In this document: in pieces, positions 32,575 to 44,550 of the stretch
Layout of the letters: each line of letters starts with the position of its first letter
Numbering within the stretch: position 1 is the first letter of the stretch
Source of the DNA: Pomphorhynchus laevis
Taxonomy: Eukaryota > Acanthocephala > Palaeacanthocephala > Echinorhynchida > Pomphorhynchidae
Length of the DNA: 64,000 nucleotides
Direction: 5' to 3'
Assembly: GCA_012934845.2 (NCBI GenBank)
Contig: WNNJ02000401.1
Coordinates: forward strand, 1 to 64,000
Notes under the pieces: generated by a model
Database searches by the model: none
The model's input: the letters and a program-made list of their open reading frames with translations, nothing else
What the model was told of the DNA's origin: nothing
Position numbers and translations under genes: made by a program

Positions 32575-33575
32575 AGATTCAGACGTCAATGAACAACCTT
32601 ATCTCTGGTAGAAGGCATGATTTTATTGCGTTCGACAATTCAGCTAGCCATATCGGTTGGCATTAAAACGTTCGTAGTACGTTCGTCCACTTTGCTTCAA
32701 TGGACCTTGGTAAGTCTTGTAAAAGCGACTTTCGGATCTATCTTATCGGCTAACGTCAGGCGAGTGACGAGGAAGTTCCAATTTTTTAAATGTTGGTGAT
32801 CACATCTTGTTCATACTCAATTGAACCGACAGGGGAACCAAGAATATGCAAACCGACCGATCTTTCGCGGATTTGTGGAGATTACAGATTGTTTTGACAT
32901 AGTGGACTGTGTGAGAGTAATTAAGATTTTATCGCGTTTACGTGGTATCCGTATTTCAGTTTTTTCTTGACTAGAATTTCCCAAACTTTTTCAATTGATC
33001 TGGGTTACCGACGAAGTTGAAATCATCGCATACCATTTCTGACTTTTGTTTGGGACTAGTGTATTGGGTTTGGTATAAATTGAGCAAGGCGCAATGAAGG
33101 GATGGACAATCGTATTCTATATTGTGAAGAGATTGAATATTTTTTAAAAAGAAATTTATTAATACGAAAAATAGAAAAATATCAACCTAAAATATTAAAT
33201 AGTCTCCTTTAGTGAGGAGGCTCCGGTAAATTTACCACGGCGCGATCTTGCACAACGTGACGCTACTAAAGCTTTTCTGGCAATTAAAAATCCAAAATCC
33301 ACGCGAATGTCGGTTATGCACTCGTTATATGGCGATTGTTTTTTCAAACTCAATATGTGCAATTATTTTGAAAATTATCTGAGAGTCGTCACCCAATGCT
33401 CCATTACATGATGCAATGAAGGCGTAAAAATTTGCGTCTTCAAACTTAAAAACTCGTTCCCCGTACTTTCCTAGTTTTCTTTTCTTCCCACTATGCATGA
33501 ATGTCCTTGGTAAGTCCCGTAAAAGCGACTTGCGGATCTATATTAGCGACTGACGTTAGGCGAGTGACGAGTAAT
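32575..33575 (-). pseudogene. Cys-rich RT family, two 3' pieces in tandem (copies d1, d2)
   Basis: Reading the minus strand, 33575-33505 holds a post-YADD block. 33480-33225 holds the C-terminal box (FYAFIASCNGALGDDSQIIF). Next, 33080-32580 holds a second copy starting at the catalytic region (VCDDFNFVGNPDQLKK, normally YADD). It continues with KYGYHVNAIKS and GLHILGSPVGSIEYEQDVIT, and then LVTRLTLADKIDPKVAFTRL. The block at 33575-33505 (gtaagtcccgtaaaagcgac, then ggcgagtgacgag) repeats 32770-32705. Two 5'-truncated copies therefore lie tail to body. Both are broken. Confidence 0.65.
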
Positions 33576-33699
33576 AATAATAGGTTTTCTTATTAAAAAA
33601 TACTAGATGAATAAAAGATACAAATATTAAGTAAGTCTATATTTTCATGCAATTATGTCTCATCGTTCATTCCGTCTTCACTATAACTCTACGGCCTTA

Positions 33700-36200
33700 G
33701 GTTCATAGTGATCTAAGCCTCCTGGCCGCACTAGCGCGCCGCCTTCCGCCTGAACCATTCGGGGTCTCTCACACCCCTAAGAATCTTGTAGAAGCGGAAT
33801 ATGGTCAGTAATCTCGAGATGAAGAGCTTGAGAAACCTTAGTATTTGTACTGGGGGACGTCTTCTAGAGAAGAAGTCTAATCCCGAGATAGCCCAAGTAC
33901 TTCCAGAGGCACACTTTAGTTTTCTCATTCAATGATAGATGCTGGGCCGTTTCAGAGCCCACCTAGCTCTTTTCAAAATATGTTTAAATCTATTTAGGTT
34001 GAACTTAGCCAACCAGTTAATCGTAATGGTAAAATCCAGGTATTTTACTCGATTTGTGAAGATAGAGAGTGGTTGATTAGTCAGGATGGAAGAGAGAACT
34101 GAGAGTGCTAGTCTCTTGAGTCTTTTCTCTGTGGTAGGGGCGCCATTTAATATCACCACCTGGGATTTAGTAAAGTTGATAATAATATTGAATAGGGGCA
34201 ACTGATCTTTTATTCTTCGAAAGAATCATCTGATGTGCGAGATAACATCTTCGCACATGCGTCTAGATAACAATATTTTGAATCATAAGCGTAAACCACA
34301 AGATGTTGACCCCGTTCAAAAGATTTGAAGTACAATGAAGGCAGCAATATAAAAGATAGGAAAAGTGGGGAGCCTTGTGGCATACCTGTAATAGGGTAGA
34401 ACTGGCATGCATCAAGGTCGTCTTAATAGAAGAATCGCTTGGTATACATCAAAATCTCTTCTGTTAACAATTCTCGCAGGCAACCCGAGAAACCTTAGAG
34501 AAGAGATAACAAAGGGAATGGAAACGCGTTCAAATGCAGTCGAAAAATCAAGGAAAACAGCCACAATGAGCTGATGGCTGTTGTCTTGACAAAACTGATT
34601 CACTTCACAATTGCTGAATGGACCCAGCGACCTTTGACAAACCCATGAAAACTCGGCGGGATTAAATTACGACTACTTAAGTGGACGCAGATTCTACGCG
34701 CATGAGCTTTTTCATAAATGAAGATGAGAGGATTTTGAATCGAAATGGGCCTCAAGTCTTTGAGACATGAAACCGATTTTTTCTTAAGTAAAAATATTCT
34801 ATGGCTGATGTTGATGTTAACTACATCGGATGGTGAGGGTTAAAACATCGTGATGACCACTTCTCTTCTCTTGTGGCTGTCAAAAGCTGACCAACACGAG
34901 AAGAGAGTGGGGCGACGAATTTAGATGTGTCCGGGAGTGTACCTTTAGGATTTAAGGATATCTGTAACAGATAGATCCCTACTCCTGAAGTCTTAATAGA
35001 AGAATCGCTTGGTATACATCAAAATCTCTTCTGTTAACAATTCTCGCAGGCAACTCGAGAAACCTTAGTAACCCCAAGACGGGATTTATTTGGGAGATTG
35101 AGTGGTTTCATAGTTATGTAAGGATAGTAACTTCTCCAAAACTTTAGCAAGGCCTATACTACCTATCCAGCCCAAAGCATTCTCCTTCCAGCAAACAAAC
35201 TTCTCTTTCTTAAATATCTTTTAAAAGGAAGAAAGAGAAGGGTTAAGACGAGCAATGCTCTCGATATCTCTAATCAGTTGAAGTCTATATATAGTGCTCC
35301 AGTATTCATTTGAAATAGCGTATACCTTTGGCTAGGACCTTGAGTTTTGTTAGAGTGGGACTGTATAAACGACCTTAATAGGTAGTCGAAAGTATCGCGT
35401 TAGCTTGCGAAGAGAGGTAGGAATTAAATCGAGGCAGACTCACATTACCTACAAAGGAAAGAGTTGGATAGCAGTTTGGAAGCAGGCAACTCTGATTGAA
35501 TCAAAGTCGAACATAGTTCTAAGCAATGCATCTTTCTCTAACCGCTGATGAAAGAGGTCGTTCGAAGTAATAAGTTGTTGGCGCGACTGTTCAGTAAAAA
35601 TGGGCTTTAACAACCACATCCTATGAAGCATTAGTATGTCGAGGAGATAATTTGTTGTAGAGCATTGATAGGTGGGGAAGGTGGTTTTGAAAAAGATAGA
35701 GATAGTATATCCTGGCTGTGCTGAGTGCTGCATTTATCTAACGACCAGTTATGTCATTGAAGTCAACAAGTTGCGGAGTTCTGCATTAATCCAACGACCA
35801 GTTATGTCGTTGAAGTCACCAAGTAACATGTTATAACCTCTCCCCAATATTTTATCAAGGAGGTCACGGTTCTTGTGAATTTCTGATCGAATGTGGACAT
35901 TGGCTATGCTACTACGCTTACCGTTCTTACAGAGTGATATAACTAATCAAGATAGGGCTGGACAAGAGTATTTTTAAAGGAGGGATGATCTTAAGTAGCT
36001 CTTCACTAGGGTTAAAAGACCTTGAGATGAAAAGAAGTATGGGGATTATGCCCGTAGTAAAGTGGGTGTATATGTGCTTAGGGATAAATCGAGTAATATC
36101 CTGGGAGAGACGGATATACCGCGTCTCCTAAAAGACTAAAAAATCTGCATCTCTACCAGTTCGAAGGCTATGGGCGGAAGCACCTCCCAAATTCCACTAT
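33700..36200 (-). pseudogene. R1-like LINE ORF2 (copy 2): endonuclease, linker, RT, tail
   Basis: Minus-strand order: endonuclease ANVHIRSEIHKNRDLLDKIL and NMLLGDFNDITGRWINAEL (35.92-35.75 kb). The linker is LLKPIFTEQSRQQLITSND and DFDSIRVACFQTAIQLFPL (35.6-35.45 kb). The pre-RT linker lies at 35.25-35.10 kb. The RT has SHQLIVAVFLDFSTAFERVS (34.57 kb), a YADD region near 34.30 kb, and KSQVVILNGAPTTEKRLKRL (34.17 kb). The tail is KILRGVRDPEWFRRKAAR (33.79-33.74 kb). This gives the normal order against which the split copy at 14.6-17.9 kb can be read. It contains two short internal duplications and several frame changes. Confidence 0.8.
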
Positions 36201-36289
36201 AGGATATTCAGTGATGACGGTTTGCGATTATTTCCCATTGCGATAGTGAAACGGAGGTGGATAGCCCTCCCTCTAGTCGGAACCAGAGG

Positions 36290-37244
36290 CAAATAGGTTG
36301 CCCTTCACACTTCCAGCCTCAACAGATGGAGTCATTTGCCCACGGGCATCATCTTCATTTCCCTTACTGTCCACCACTTTCCAAGATCTCCCTTTTTTGG
36401 AGAAGCGGATATACGGCTGGATATGAGCAGATGCGCCACTTTTCTTTTAATCCGGAGCTGCAATAAAGGATATTGGTGGCGTGCCACACAACATGCTAAA
36501 ACATGTGTAATTAAGTCTCCCATCTTGGAGGAGGCTTGGTTTTTTGCATCGATCTAACGAATAATGTCCAGGTCGGACAGCTTTTTGCTAGCTTCAGTGA
36601 TGTTGGATTTGCTTGCATCTGCGAAGTTGGAAGTAATGCCAATCGATGGAGGACAGTGTCTCTTCATATTGTCTTTGAAGGGACGGCATTTACGAGACCA
36701 TGCCGGATAGTCGCCACCACAATTCGAGCGGTGTTGGTCTTTTTGCATTTCCACTTTTTGTGTTCTCAATCTGTTCACCCACAGATCCCACAGGACTGAA
36801 GGGTATGGCAACCTGACCCCCAGTGTCCCCACTTGTGGCAGTTATTACAGTGGGGGTAGGTCAGATCATCTGTACTTACAAGTAAAAATCTAACGTTGTG
36901 TCCGGGAAATTGATTACAGCCGGATGTTGAGATTCACTCGGCGTTTTCAACCGATGTGGAACATAATGCAATCAGCAGTGGAAAACCATTTTTACCATTT
37001 AAAAACGTATGTTGGTTATCTGATAAACATTCTCCCGGATTTCAAGGTCGGGCGGAATATTTGTTATTTTGACTGACGCTTGAATATGTTTAAAAGTGAT
37101 TAAACCAAACTGGGAGAGATTATTATTGAAGTACTTTATGTACTCAAATGCGATGTTTGAGGAGGTAAACGATACTCTTATCTCGGCTTCATAATATTTG
37201 ATCGAGTTGAATAAAACTCTATTCTTGTATAAATCGGTATACAC
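36290..37244 (-). pseudogene. R1-like LINE ORF1 with CCHC zinc knuckles
   Basis: The N-terminal part is open at 37244-36999 (LYKNRVLFNSIKYYEAEIRV, TSSNIAFEYIKYFNNNLSQF). After frame changes, YPHCNNCHKWGHWGSGCHTL (36870-36810) is a CX2CX4HX4C knuckle, followed by a CGICG pair. SNCGGDYPAWSRKCRPFK (36730-36680) is a last knuckle of the type found in R1/Jockey ORF1 proteins. It sits directly upstream of the copy 2 ORF2 on the same strand, so copy 2 is close to full length. Gag-like RNA binding is inferred from the family. Confidence 0.7.
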
Positions 37245-37325
37245 CTATTGTATTATACACCTATTGTGTTATATACCTATTATACACCTATTGTGTTATA
37301 TACCTATTATACACCTATTGTGTTA
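37240..37325. repeat. Short tandem repeat
   Basis: Four or so copies of cacctattgtgttatatac with tattata spacers. The last runs straight into ctattgtgttattcaaatgt, part of the long repeat, so the array expanded from an edge of that repeat. Confidence 0.7.
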
Positions 37326-37455
37326 TTCAAATGTTAGCTTGTTTTGATTTTAAAAGCAAGATTGCTTTTTAGCATACCTTTAGTAAGTCAACCTTACATT
37401 TGTAAAGTAGAAAAGACGTGATTAAAAAGTAGTTTCAACAATCTTGGATAATGAT
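37315..37455 (+). repeat. Long noncoding repeat, short fragment
   Basis: tgtgttattcaaatgttagc to aaaaagtagtttcaacaatc repeats 8726-8852, 38117-38240 and 39917-40040. Homology stops abruptly at 37443. Confidence 0.7.
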
Positions 37456-37739
37456 AATAATGATAAGTTCGATGCCATATTCATTTCTTCAGAGCGTTTA
37501 AATATCGCGATGAATATAAACATAAAATTATTGATCACAAATCTTCGTGTATTGCAATAATCCTTTTCAAGCGTAATATTTTGATATGAAAAAAGAAAAA
37601 ATGATGTATTTATACAATAAAATGGAATAAACTAACGATGAAAAATCTACCGATTTTATAGTGTGCGAGTAGTGTTCTATTTTGTAGTTTGCTTTAAAAC
37701 ATTAAATAAATTTATTTAACATAAATTTTTTAAATATTT

Positions 37740-39350
37740 AGCAAGTACTAATTTGCTCATCAGCTGATGTAATTAAAAGTTGTTATCAATTTGTGCTTAT
37801 ATTGTTATTAAAGCGACTGTTTGCCAAATTTTCTAAGAAAACAATATTTGTGTTAAGCATCCATCTCAATAGTAACGCAATTTTACAACAGTAGACTGAA
37901 TTTGTTTTAACTTTAAATTGCCAAGTATTTGAATATACACCTGAATTTTTTGAACAATTGCACAATCCTTTTCACCTTTCTAAAATATTGTTTTATTAGT
38001 TTCATTGTTTTATATAAGATATATAATGACTCAGTGTTAAGGTAACAGTAAAATGTCTTAACTCGCAAAGATAGAATACATTTTTTAAAAGTTACACTCA
38101 CATGACATTTGATCCCTATTGTGTTATTCAAATGTTAGCTTGTTTTGATTTTAAAAGCAACATTGCTATTTTGCATACCTTTAGTAAGTCAACCTTACAT
38201 TTGTAGAGTAGACAAGACTTGATTAAAAAATAGTTTCAACAATTTTAAGTTGAATCACTTTATTTCCTTTGTTTGCTGTTCAGAGAAAAAATTCGTGTAT
38301 AACGTTGAAATACAAAATGTTGAGCGTTATTTCGATGAACATTTGCACCTATAAATAGACGAGTTTTCCAGAAGGAGGATAAATTTTTCTAAACAGTGAT
38401 CAAGTCGTAGTCTGAATATTTTATCATTCTGAGAGCAATTATTATAGGCCAAAAGTATTAGCTCAATTTCTCGTCATCTTTATTTATTATTCCATCTTGA
38501 CAATTATAGGCAGTAAGTATTGATATACGAATACTGTTATTAATAATTTTAAACATTTTATATAAATTGACAGCATATTTAACTTATAATATTGTAGCTT
38601 ATAACTTTATATTGTATAGCTTTTAAATTTTTATTTTATTTTTTAATTTGATTGATTAAAGGCTTTGTATTATGGAAATACAAATATTATTTTAAGTTTA
38701 TTTATAAATTTTTAATTAATTAAAATTTACCTTTGAAACAAATTTTAATTAATTTTTTAAACTGCAAATGTTTTACAATTGCAAACACTGTCACATTCGT
38801 ATTCACATTCTAACGATTATCTAAATTAACATTCGCTAATCCACTAAATTAATTTGCCAGTTTCAAACAGCATCTAAATTATTAAAAGTATCTTAAACAG
38901 CATTCGTGGCGTTTTAGTCTTTAAATTAGAATTTTTATCACATAATTTTTTATTTGCAATTAATTTAATTTTTTATTTTTAAAGAGTTTAATGAAGTTTA
39001 ACCACTACTTTTATTATAGACTTACCACTAAATTATCCTTATATTAAAAATTATAATAAATATAATTAAATCGTTTATTTAAAGTATAAATTATTAGAAT
39101 ACCGCAATTTCAATTATAATAAGTGGAATTATAAACCAATAATAAGAAAAACATTTTTATTAGCGAAACATGTTACACAGGAAAAGTCAAGAAATAACAA
39201 CAAAAATTTCTTGACAAGAAAAAATAAAAAATAATAATACACAAGTTGTTGATTGTCTACCACTGACCCTGGTATCGAGTAATGGAGGTAGTGTACTAGC
39301 CAAACTTCTCCATACATCACAATCCTGGGTGAGATACCAGAGTTATCTCA
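37740..39350 (+). repeat. Long noncoding repeat, copy B
   Basis: Same landmark order as copy A: gtaacgcaattttacaacag (37880), a tgttaaggtaacagtaaaat block (38034), ttattcaaatgttagcttg, tataaatag at 38350-38358, the gaaaagtcaagaaataacaa block (39180), and a tail with attgtctaccactgaccctg (39254). The stretch 38290-38585 is almost identical to 8890-9180 by eye, while other parts differ by indels. No coding sequence. Confidence 0.75.
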
Positions 39351-39360
39351 CCCAGGATTT
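39325..39360. repeat. Hairpin at end of copy B
   Basis: aatcctgggtgagata and tatctcacccaggatt pair around a short loop ccagagt. The copy A tail has cgcaatcccgggtggcagac here instead. After the hairpin, sequence from 39025 onward (gacttaccactaaattatcc) is repeated in direct orientation. Confidence 0.6.
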
Positions 39361-39499
39361 AGACTTACCACTAAATTATCCTTATATTAAAAATTATAAT
39401 AAATATAATTAAATCGTTTATTTAAAGTATAAATTATTATACAATTATACAATTATACAATAATTATACAATTATTTTGGGTGTTTTATTTTTAAATTA

Positions 39500-40335
39500 T
39501 TTTTAGTGTTACCGACTTAAATTGTGTTCAATTAACACTTAAATTGGATTTGACTCCCAAGTTTTATATTCATTTATAATTACAAACAGTCAATAAAACA
39601 GTATTTTCCTATTTTGTCATTTTAACGACTGTTCGCCATAATGCTAAGAAAACAACTACATCTCAAAAGTAACGCAATCTTACAACAGTAGACTAAATTT
39701 GTTTTAACTTTAAATTGCCAAGTATTTGAATATACACCTGAATTTTTTGAACAATTGCACAATCCTTTTCACCTTTCTAAAATATTGTTTTACTATTTTC
39801 ATTGTTTGATATAAGATATATAATGACTAAGTGTTAAGGTAACAGTAAAATTGTCTTTCTTAATAAAGATATAATACATTTTTTAAAAGTTAAATTCACA
39901 TTACATTTGATCCCTATTGTGTTATTCAAATGTTAGCTTGTTTTGATTTTAAAAGCAACATTGCTATTTTGCATACCTTTAGTAAGTCAACCTTACATTT
40001 GTAGAGTAGACAAGACTTGATTAAAAAGTAGTTTCAACAATTTTAAATTGAATCACTTTATTTCCTTCGTTTGCTGTTCAGAGAAAAAATGTGCGTATAA
40101 AGATGAAATACAAAATGTTGAAAATTATGTTTGTGAAAATTTGTAGATATGTAAAGATGTTTTTTTAGAGTGAGGATGAATTTTCCTAAACTAGGATCTA
40201 GACGTATCTAAATGATTTTTCATTTTGGTTGAAAATATTATAAGCCAAAAGTATTAGCTCAGTTTCTCGTCATATTTATTTTATTATCCTGACAATTATT
40301 ATCGGCCGTAAGTATTGATAATAACATCAATGTCA
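39500..40335 (+). repeat. Long noncoding repeat, copy C (diverged)
   Basis: Shares the head (cacttaaattggatttgact at 39537), gtaacgcaatcttacaacag (39669) and the aagtcaaccttacatttgta block (39986). The part matching the TATA block is strongly diverged and has lost tataaatag. Partial continuations lie at 40720-40860 (gtttctcgttatctttagtt) and 41250-41290. Confidence 0.65.
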
Positions 40336-41050
40336 TTGTTTTAATTTAACGGGTATTGCGGAGAATAATATTGGCAAAAAATATAATTTTATTAAATAAA
40401 ATAATAAATACGTTTTTGTATTTAAAAACGTATTTAATAACTTTGTGGATACAATCTCGCGTCTTCCGTTTCGGAAAGCGATGGATAAAATTGATTTTGA
40501 TGCGTGAGAAGCTTTCCGCCTTTTTTGCTTTAAACAGAAATCCGGGAGTTAAGGCCACAATGGAGCAAAGGTACTAGGAAAGATCATAAGTGAAACCTTT
40601 GGATATGTGTTAAGTCTGACCTGTAAGCTGTAGCAGGATGTAAACAACTGTTTGCTGACAATGTGTATGAATAGAATAAACCAAATGTGTTATATTATTT
40701 TACCCTAAAAGTGTTTATATGCTAAGTTTCTCGTTATCTTTAGTTATTTTACCATCCTGACAATTATTAGCGGCCTTAAGTATTAATAATAACATCAATT
40801 TCATTGCTCATATTTAATGGGTATTGCTGAGAATAATATTTGCAAAATTATAATTCCAGTAAGGAATAAAAAAATTTAAATACGTTTTTGTTTAATAGAT
40901 TGAAAACTTATTCCCAAGCATGTCGATCCGAATTCTCTCATAAATGATTTGAAAAATCTACTTTGTAAACCTAAAGTAGGTTTACAATAGATCGTTAGAA
41001 TACGATACCCTATCAAAATAATAAACAGAAATGTATAATATATATGTTAA
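40336..41050. other. AT-rich stretch with a hairpin, no gene assigned
   Basis: aaatacgttttt and aaaaacgtattt (about 40408-40438) form a hairpin. An open stretch beside it (TLWIQSRVFRFGKRWIKLIL) is unrecognised. 40720-40860 repeats the end of the long repeat copy C. Confidence 0.4.
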
Positions 41051-41054
41051 TGTA

Positions 41055-41235
41055 TATAACACTGAAGCAGCCAGCGTAGTTGATTTAACGTTAAATCGCG
41101 ATATAGTTGTCGTGAGTTCGAATCGGATCAGTACCAGTTAAAAAGAATAAACGGATAATGGTAGACACGTGAAATATAAGTCTGTTTTAGCAGCTGATGA
41201 GACCCACCCAGAATTTAAACTAGAATTGGAAGTAC
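41055..41235 (+). mobile_element. tRNA-derived SINE, copy 3
   Basis: Head gcagccagcgtagttgattt (41068; A-box-like) and gagttcgaatcgga (41114-41127; B-box). Then comes cagctgatgagacccaccca (41191-41210), the conserved core of the two copies at 19.9-20.5 kb. After that the sequence departs from the family and enters a fragment of the long repeat. The head cannot fold as a normal tRNA as far as I can see. Confidence 0.65.
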
Positions 41236-42700
41236 TTCTCGATCAGATGTAACGCAATTTTACAGCTGTAGACTGATTTTGTTTTAATTTTCTACATTTT
41301 AAAAATCAATCTAATTCTGAATTTTATATTAAAGATAAATTTTCAATTTTATATTAAATATTTTTTATTAATAATTAAAAATTGATTAATTAGAAGCTCT
41401 TTTTGTCTATTTTTGCAGTAAAGTACATTTACTTGTAATATGAGTACGAATTATATTATTGATGCTCATTCTTAAATTTTCTATTTATCCAAATTTATTT
41501 TTAAGGCAAATTTATATTAATTATTTGAATTGCAAATGAATTATAATTGCATACAAAGCACTTTTCAGGAAAATTATTTTTTCGAAGATGTAATTTTGTA
41601 ACTTTCTATTGTTATTGCTATTTCTAATTACTATTGTAATTTTGTGAAGATGCTAGCAAAAATTAGTAGCGAAATATCAATAAAAAATTTCCTCTTTTCG
41701 TTGATTTAGCTCCAATAATTATTTATCAATAGTGGATCATTATCAACTATTTTATAACTTGTTCACATTGTAAAAATAACATTAACGATTATATAACATG
41801 AATACTTTAGCTAATTCTGAAATTAATTAAAATTTCGCACCGATCACCAAATATTTTACTGATAACAGCATTTGTGTCTATTTAATTAAAAGTATATTTT
41901 ATTAAATTAATTCATAACTTTATGTAAACTGTTAACCCTCAACTATAATTTTTTGATAAAAAAATTATATTATGTTATAATTAAAATTATATTAACATTA
42001 TATTTTCACTAATTGCTCAATTTTGATTTATTTAAAATTAAACATTATTTAGCCAATTTGTTCATTTTTACAATAATGCATTTTCAAATTTAATAAAAGT
42101 ACGAATGATGAGATTCTTGATGTTCCATAAAAAAAGCATTTGTGCCTAGAAATAAATTTATATTAACTTTGTATCTACAAATGATTTTTTGTTTAATTCG
42201 TTATTGATTATTTACTACTAAAACTCTAATATTAATTTACGCACATATTCAATTAAAATAAATTCTCAAAAAATCTTATCCGCACTTTGTTTCTTGAACG
42301 AATTCTAAAAATAAATGTCAGATATATCTAAATCAGCAAGTGTGTTTTTTCCTCAATTATAATTTCATTTTTATTCAGATATACAATAATAAGAAATGAA
42401 GATGCATTTTTGTCAAAACTAATTATAAAAAGACAAAATAATCATTAACCGCTAAAGCGTTCATTATAAAATAAATATTTTATAATTCAACAAGCTCATT
42501 CTAATTTGAATTAAAATATTATTTCAATAGTAACAATAGACTTGCTATTATGTAAAGAGTTTAATGACAATTTCAATTTGGAAAACTGACGTATTTTCTC
42601 GAAAATAAGACAACAAATTCCCTCTTCTATCTTTCGAGGGAATTCAGGTGTTTGATTTTCGAGGTTTATTGTAAATTCTATACACTATTTATAATGTTTG
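41236..42700. other. AT-rich stretch without a gene
   Basis: Contains one arm of the inverted-repeat element (41640-41760: agtagcgaaatatcaataaa, then a gctccaataattatttatca block) also seen at 46.6 kb. Nothing else was recognised. Confidence 0.5.
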
Positions 42701-42714
42701 AACATATTAAAGAT

Positions 42715-42830
42715 ATAATGACTATTATTCCGCATTCCGCTACGGAATACGGAATATAGTATTATACGGAATAATACTATAATACTATAATACTGAATAC
42801 GAAATATACAGTATTTAGCAACACATATAT
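42715..42830. repeat. Palindromic short repeat
   Basis: attccgcattccgctacgga, ccgtattcc/ggaatacgg pairing, and repeated ataatactataatactataa form a local fold-back region. Confidence 0.5.
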
Positions 42831-42909
42831 AAAATACAGCACAATAATCAAACTCTATTTCTTAGGTATATGATATTAATAAGAAATGATATTAAATATT
42901 AAAAATTAT

Positions 42910-43860
42910 TTATTTTAGAACATATAATTAAAGAAAATAAGTCAATTTTAAATCAAAAACTACAAGAGAGAGAAGATTTTAGGATTAACTCCATTAGGAT
43001 TGAATGACGTGGTACAAGGAATTGGCAGAAGTAGGATAGTACATAATAAACATATTATGATATTATGATACATATCATTTATTATCAAACATACTATATT
43101 ATAATAATCCGGTTAAACGCAAGCCATTAAGTCATGGTGATAAAAGGAATAAGAAAAATAAACTTAAAAATATTAAAAAAGATAATATATATAGGAACAA
43201 TTAGAAATATTAACAACATTTAAGAGATAATAAGCTAAAAAATCTTTATGTAAATATAAGAAGTTTTTCTAAAGATATCATATGTTCAATAAATCAAAAA
43301 TTAATTAACGACTATGATAAGCTAAGTTGTATAATAGACAGTTATTGTAATACAAAATACTATAATCGTACAATAAATGTTAATAATAACAATAAAAAAT
43401 ATACACCGACCGTAAAATTTATTAATAAATGATAGATAACATAAATATAGCCGGACTTTTAAAAAATTCTAAAAGTAAAGAAATAATAGGGTCAGATTTA
43501 AGTAAATATATTCCTAAAATAAGGTATAAACTCCTACCACCATTAGGACGAAAAATTTGTAATTATAATAATGAATTAAAATCAATATGTAACGATAATA
43601 TTAGAAACATAATGGAAACAGAATGCAATTGTAAAATAATAATAAAGAGTTTCTTAAAAAACTAACGTCTTTTAAACAAAAACAACTTTTAAGAGATAAT
43701 ATTTAACTTCTGTAAATATAAGAAGTTTTTCTAAAGAGATCATTTGTTCAATAAATCAAAGATTAATTAACGATTATGATATGTTAAGTTGCATAATAGA
43801 CAGTTATTGTAATACAAAATACTATAATCGTACAATAACTGTTAATAATTAACAATCTGA
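42910..43860 (+). mobile_element. PLE tail joined to PLE head, then a second partial head
   Basis: 42915-43030 carries the GIY-YIG C-terminus (EHIIKENKSILNQKLQERED and the aggattgaatgacgtggtac block). About 100 bp later the N-terminal region starts (KPLSHGDKRNKKNK near 43120, then LKNLYVNIRSFSKDIICSIN). An open frame at 43429-43665 has KLLPPLGRKICNYNNELKSI and ETECNCK. A further repeat of the ataagaagtttttctaaaga block lies at 43715. The tail-to-head order is the same as at 17.1-16.4 kb. Confidence 0.75.
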
Positions 43861-44390
43861 GTCTACAAATTTAATATGATTATAAAATTAAAAATGAATA
43901 AATAAATAAATAAAAAATAAACAAATAAAAAAATGATGCTAAATCAATAAATCAAAATTAAATAATTAGATAATAAATAAGTATAAATTATTGTTATAAT
44001 ATTTTATATAACTTAAATCAAGTTAAAATAAAAGTTAAAAATTTAAAATAAAAGTCAATTTTTATGAATTGAAAATTGTCTGTCAATGTTTTATGAATTA
44101 ATGTGTTATAACAATAAATTAGATCAGCTGCCTGAGTCTACGTATTTTATACTATTTATAAATTAAAAATAATAATAAGTAAATAATTAAATAACAAATA
44201 ATTAAATAATTACAAATAATAAATAATTATCATATGAAATTGAAAATTGAAATTTATAATAAAAGTCAATTTTTAATTTTACTAATAAATAACGGACGAT
44301 GTATAGGAATAAGGATTAGAGGTCACTATTAGAACCTGCTCTGCTATCAGATTTTAGCCCCTATTACTCGAACCAACATTTTTTAATGAT
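43855..44390 (+). repeat. Short repeat family, copies 4 and 5
   Basis: Copy 4 starts ctgagtctacaaatttaata (43858) and ends near 44075 (tttatgaattg). Copy 5 starts agatcagctgcctgagtcta (44121) and keeps the end block gctatcagattttagcccct (44340). Direct tandem insertions just upstream of the LRR gene. Confidence 0.6.
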
Positions 44391-44550
44391 CGGTTTTAGT
44401 ATTTAAAATCATACGAAATATGCATTTAAAAATATTTATTATGATAGTAAATACTTTAATCTATAATTTTTAATCTTGATTTATGCACATTTCTTTTAGA
44501 TTAAAATGAATTTGTATGGTACACCTTACTTTATAACTGTTAACTTTCAG

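Noticed and set aside
40356-40577. Short protein gene near 40.4 kb
   Set aside because: Open on both strands across a hairpin, with no recognised domain or splice context.
41068-41140. Possible tRNA gene
   Set aside because: A- and B-box-like motifs are present, but I could not build acceptor or anticodon stems, and the sequence continues into the SINE core shared with 19.9-20.5 kb.
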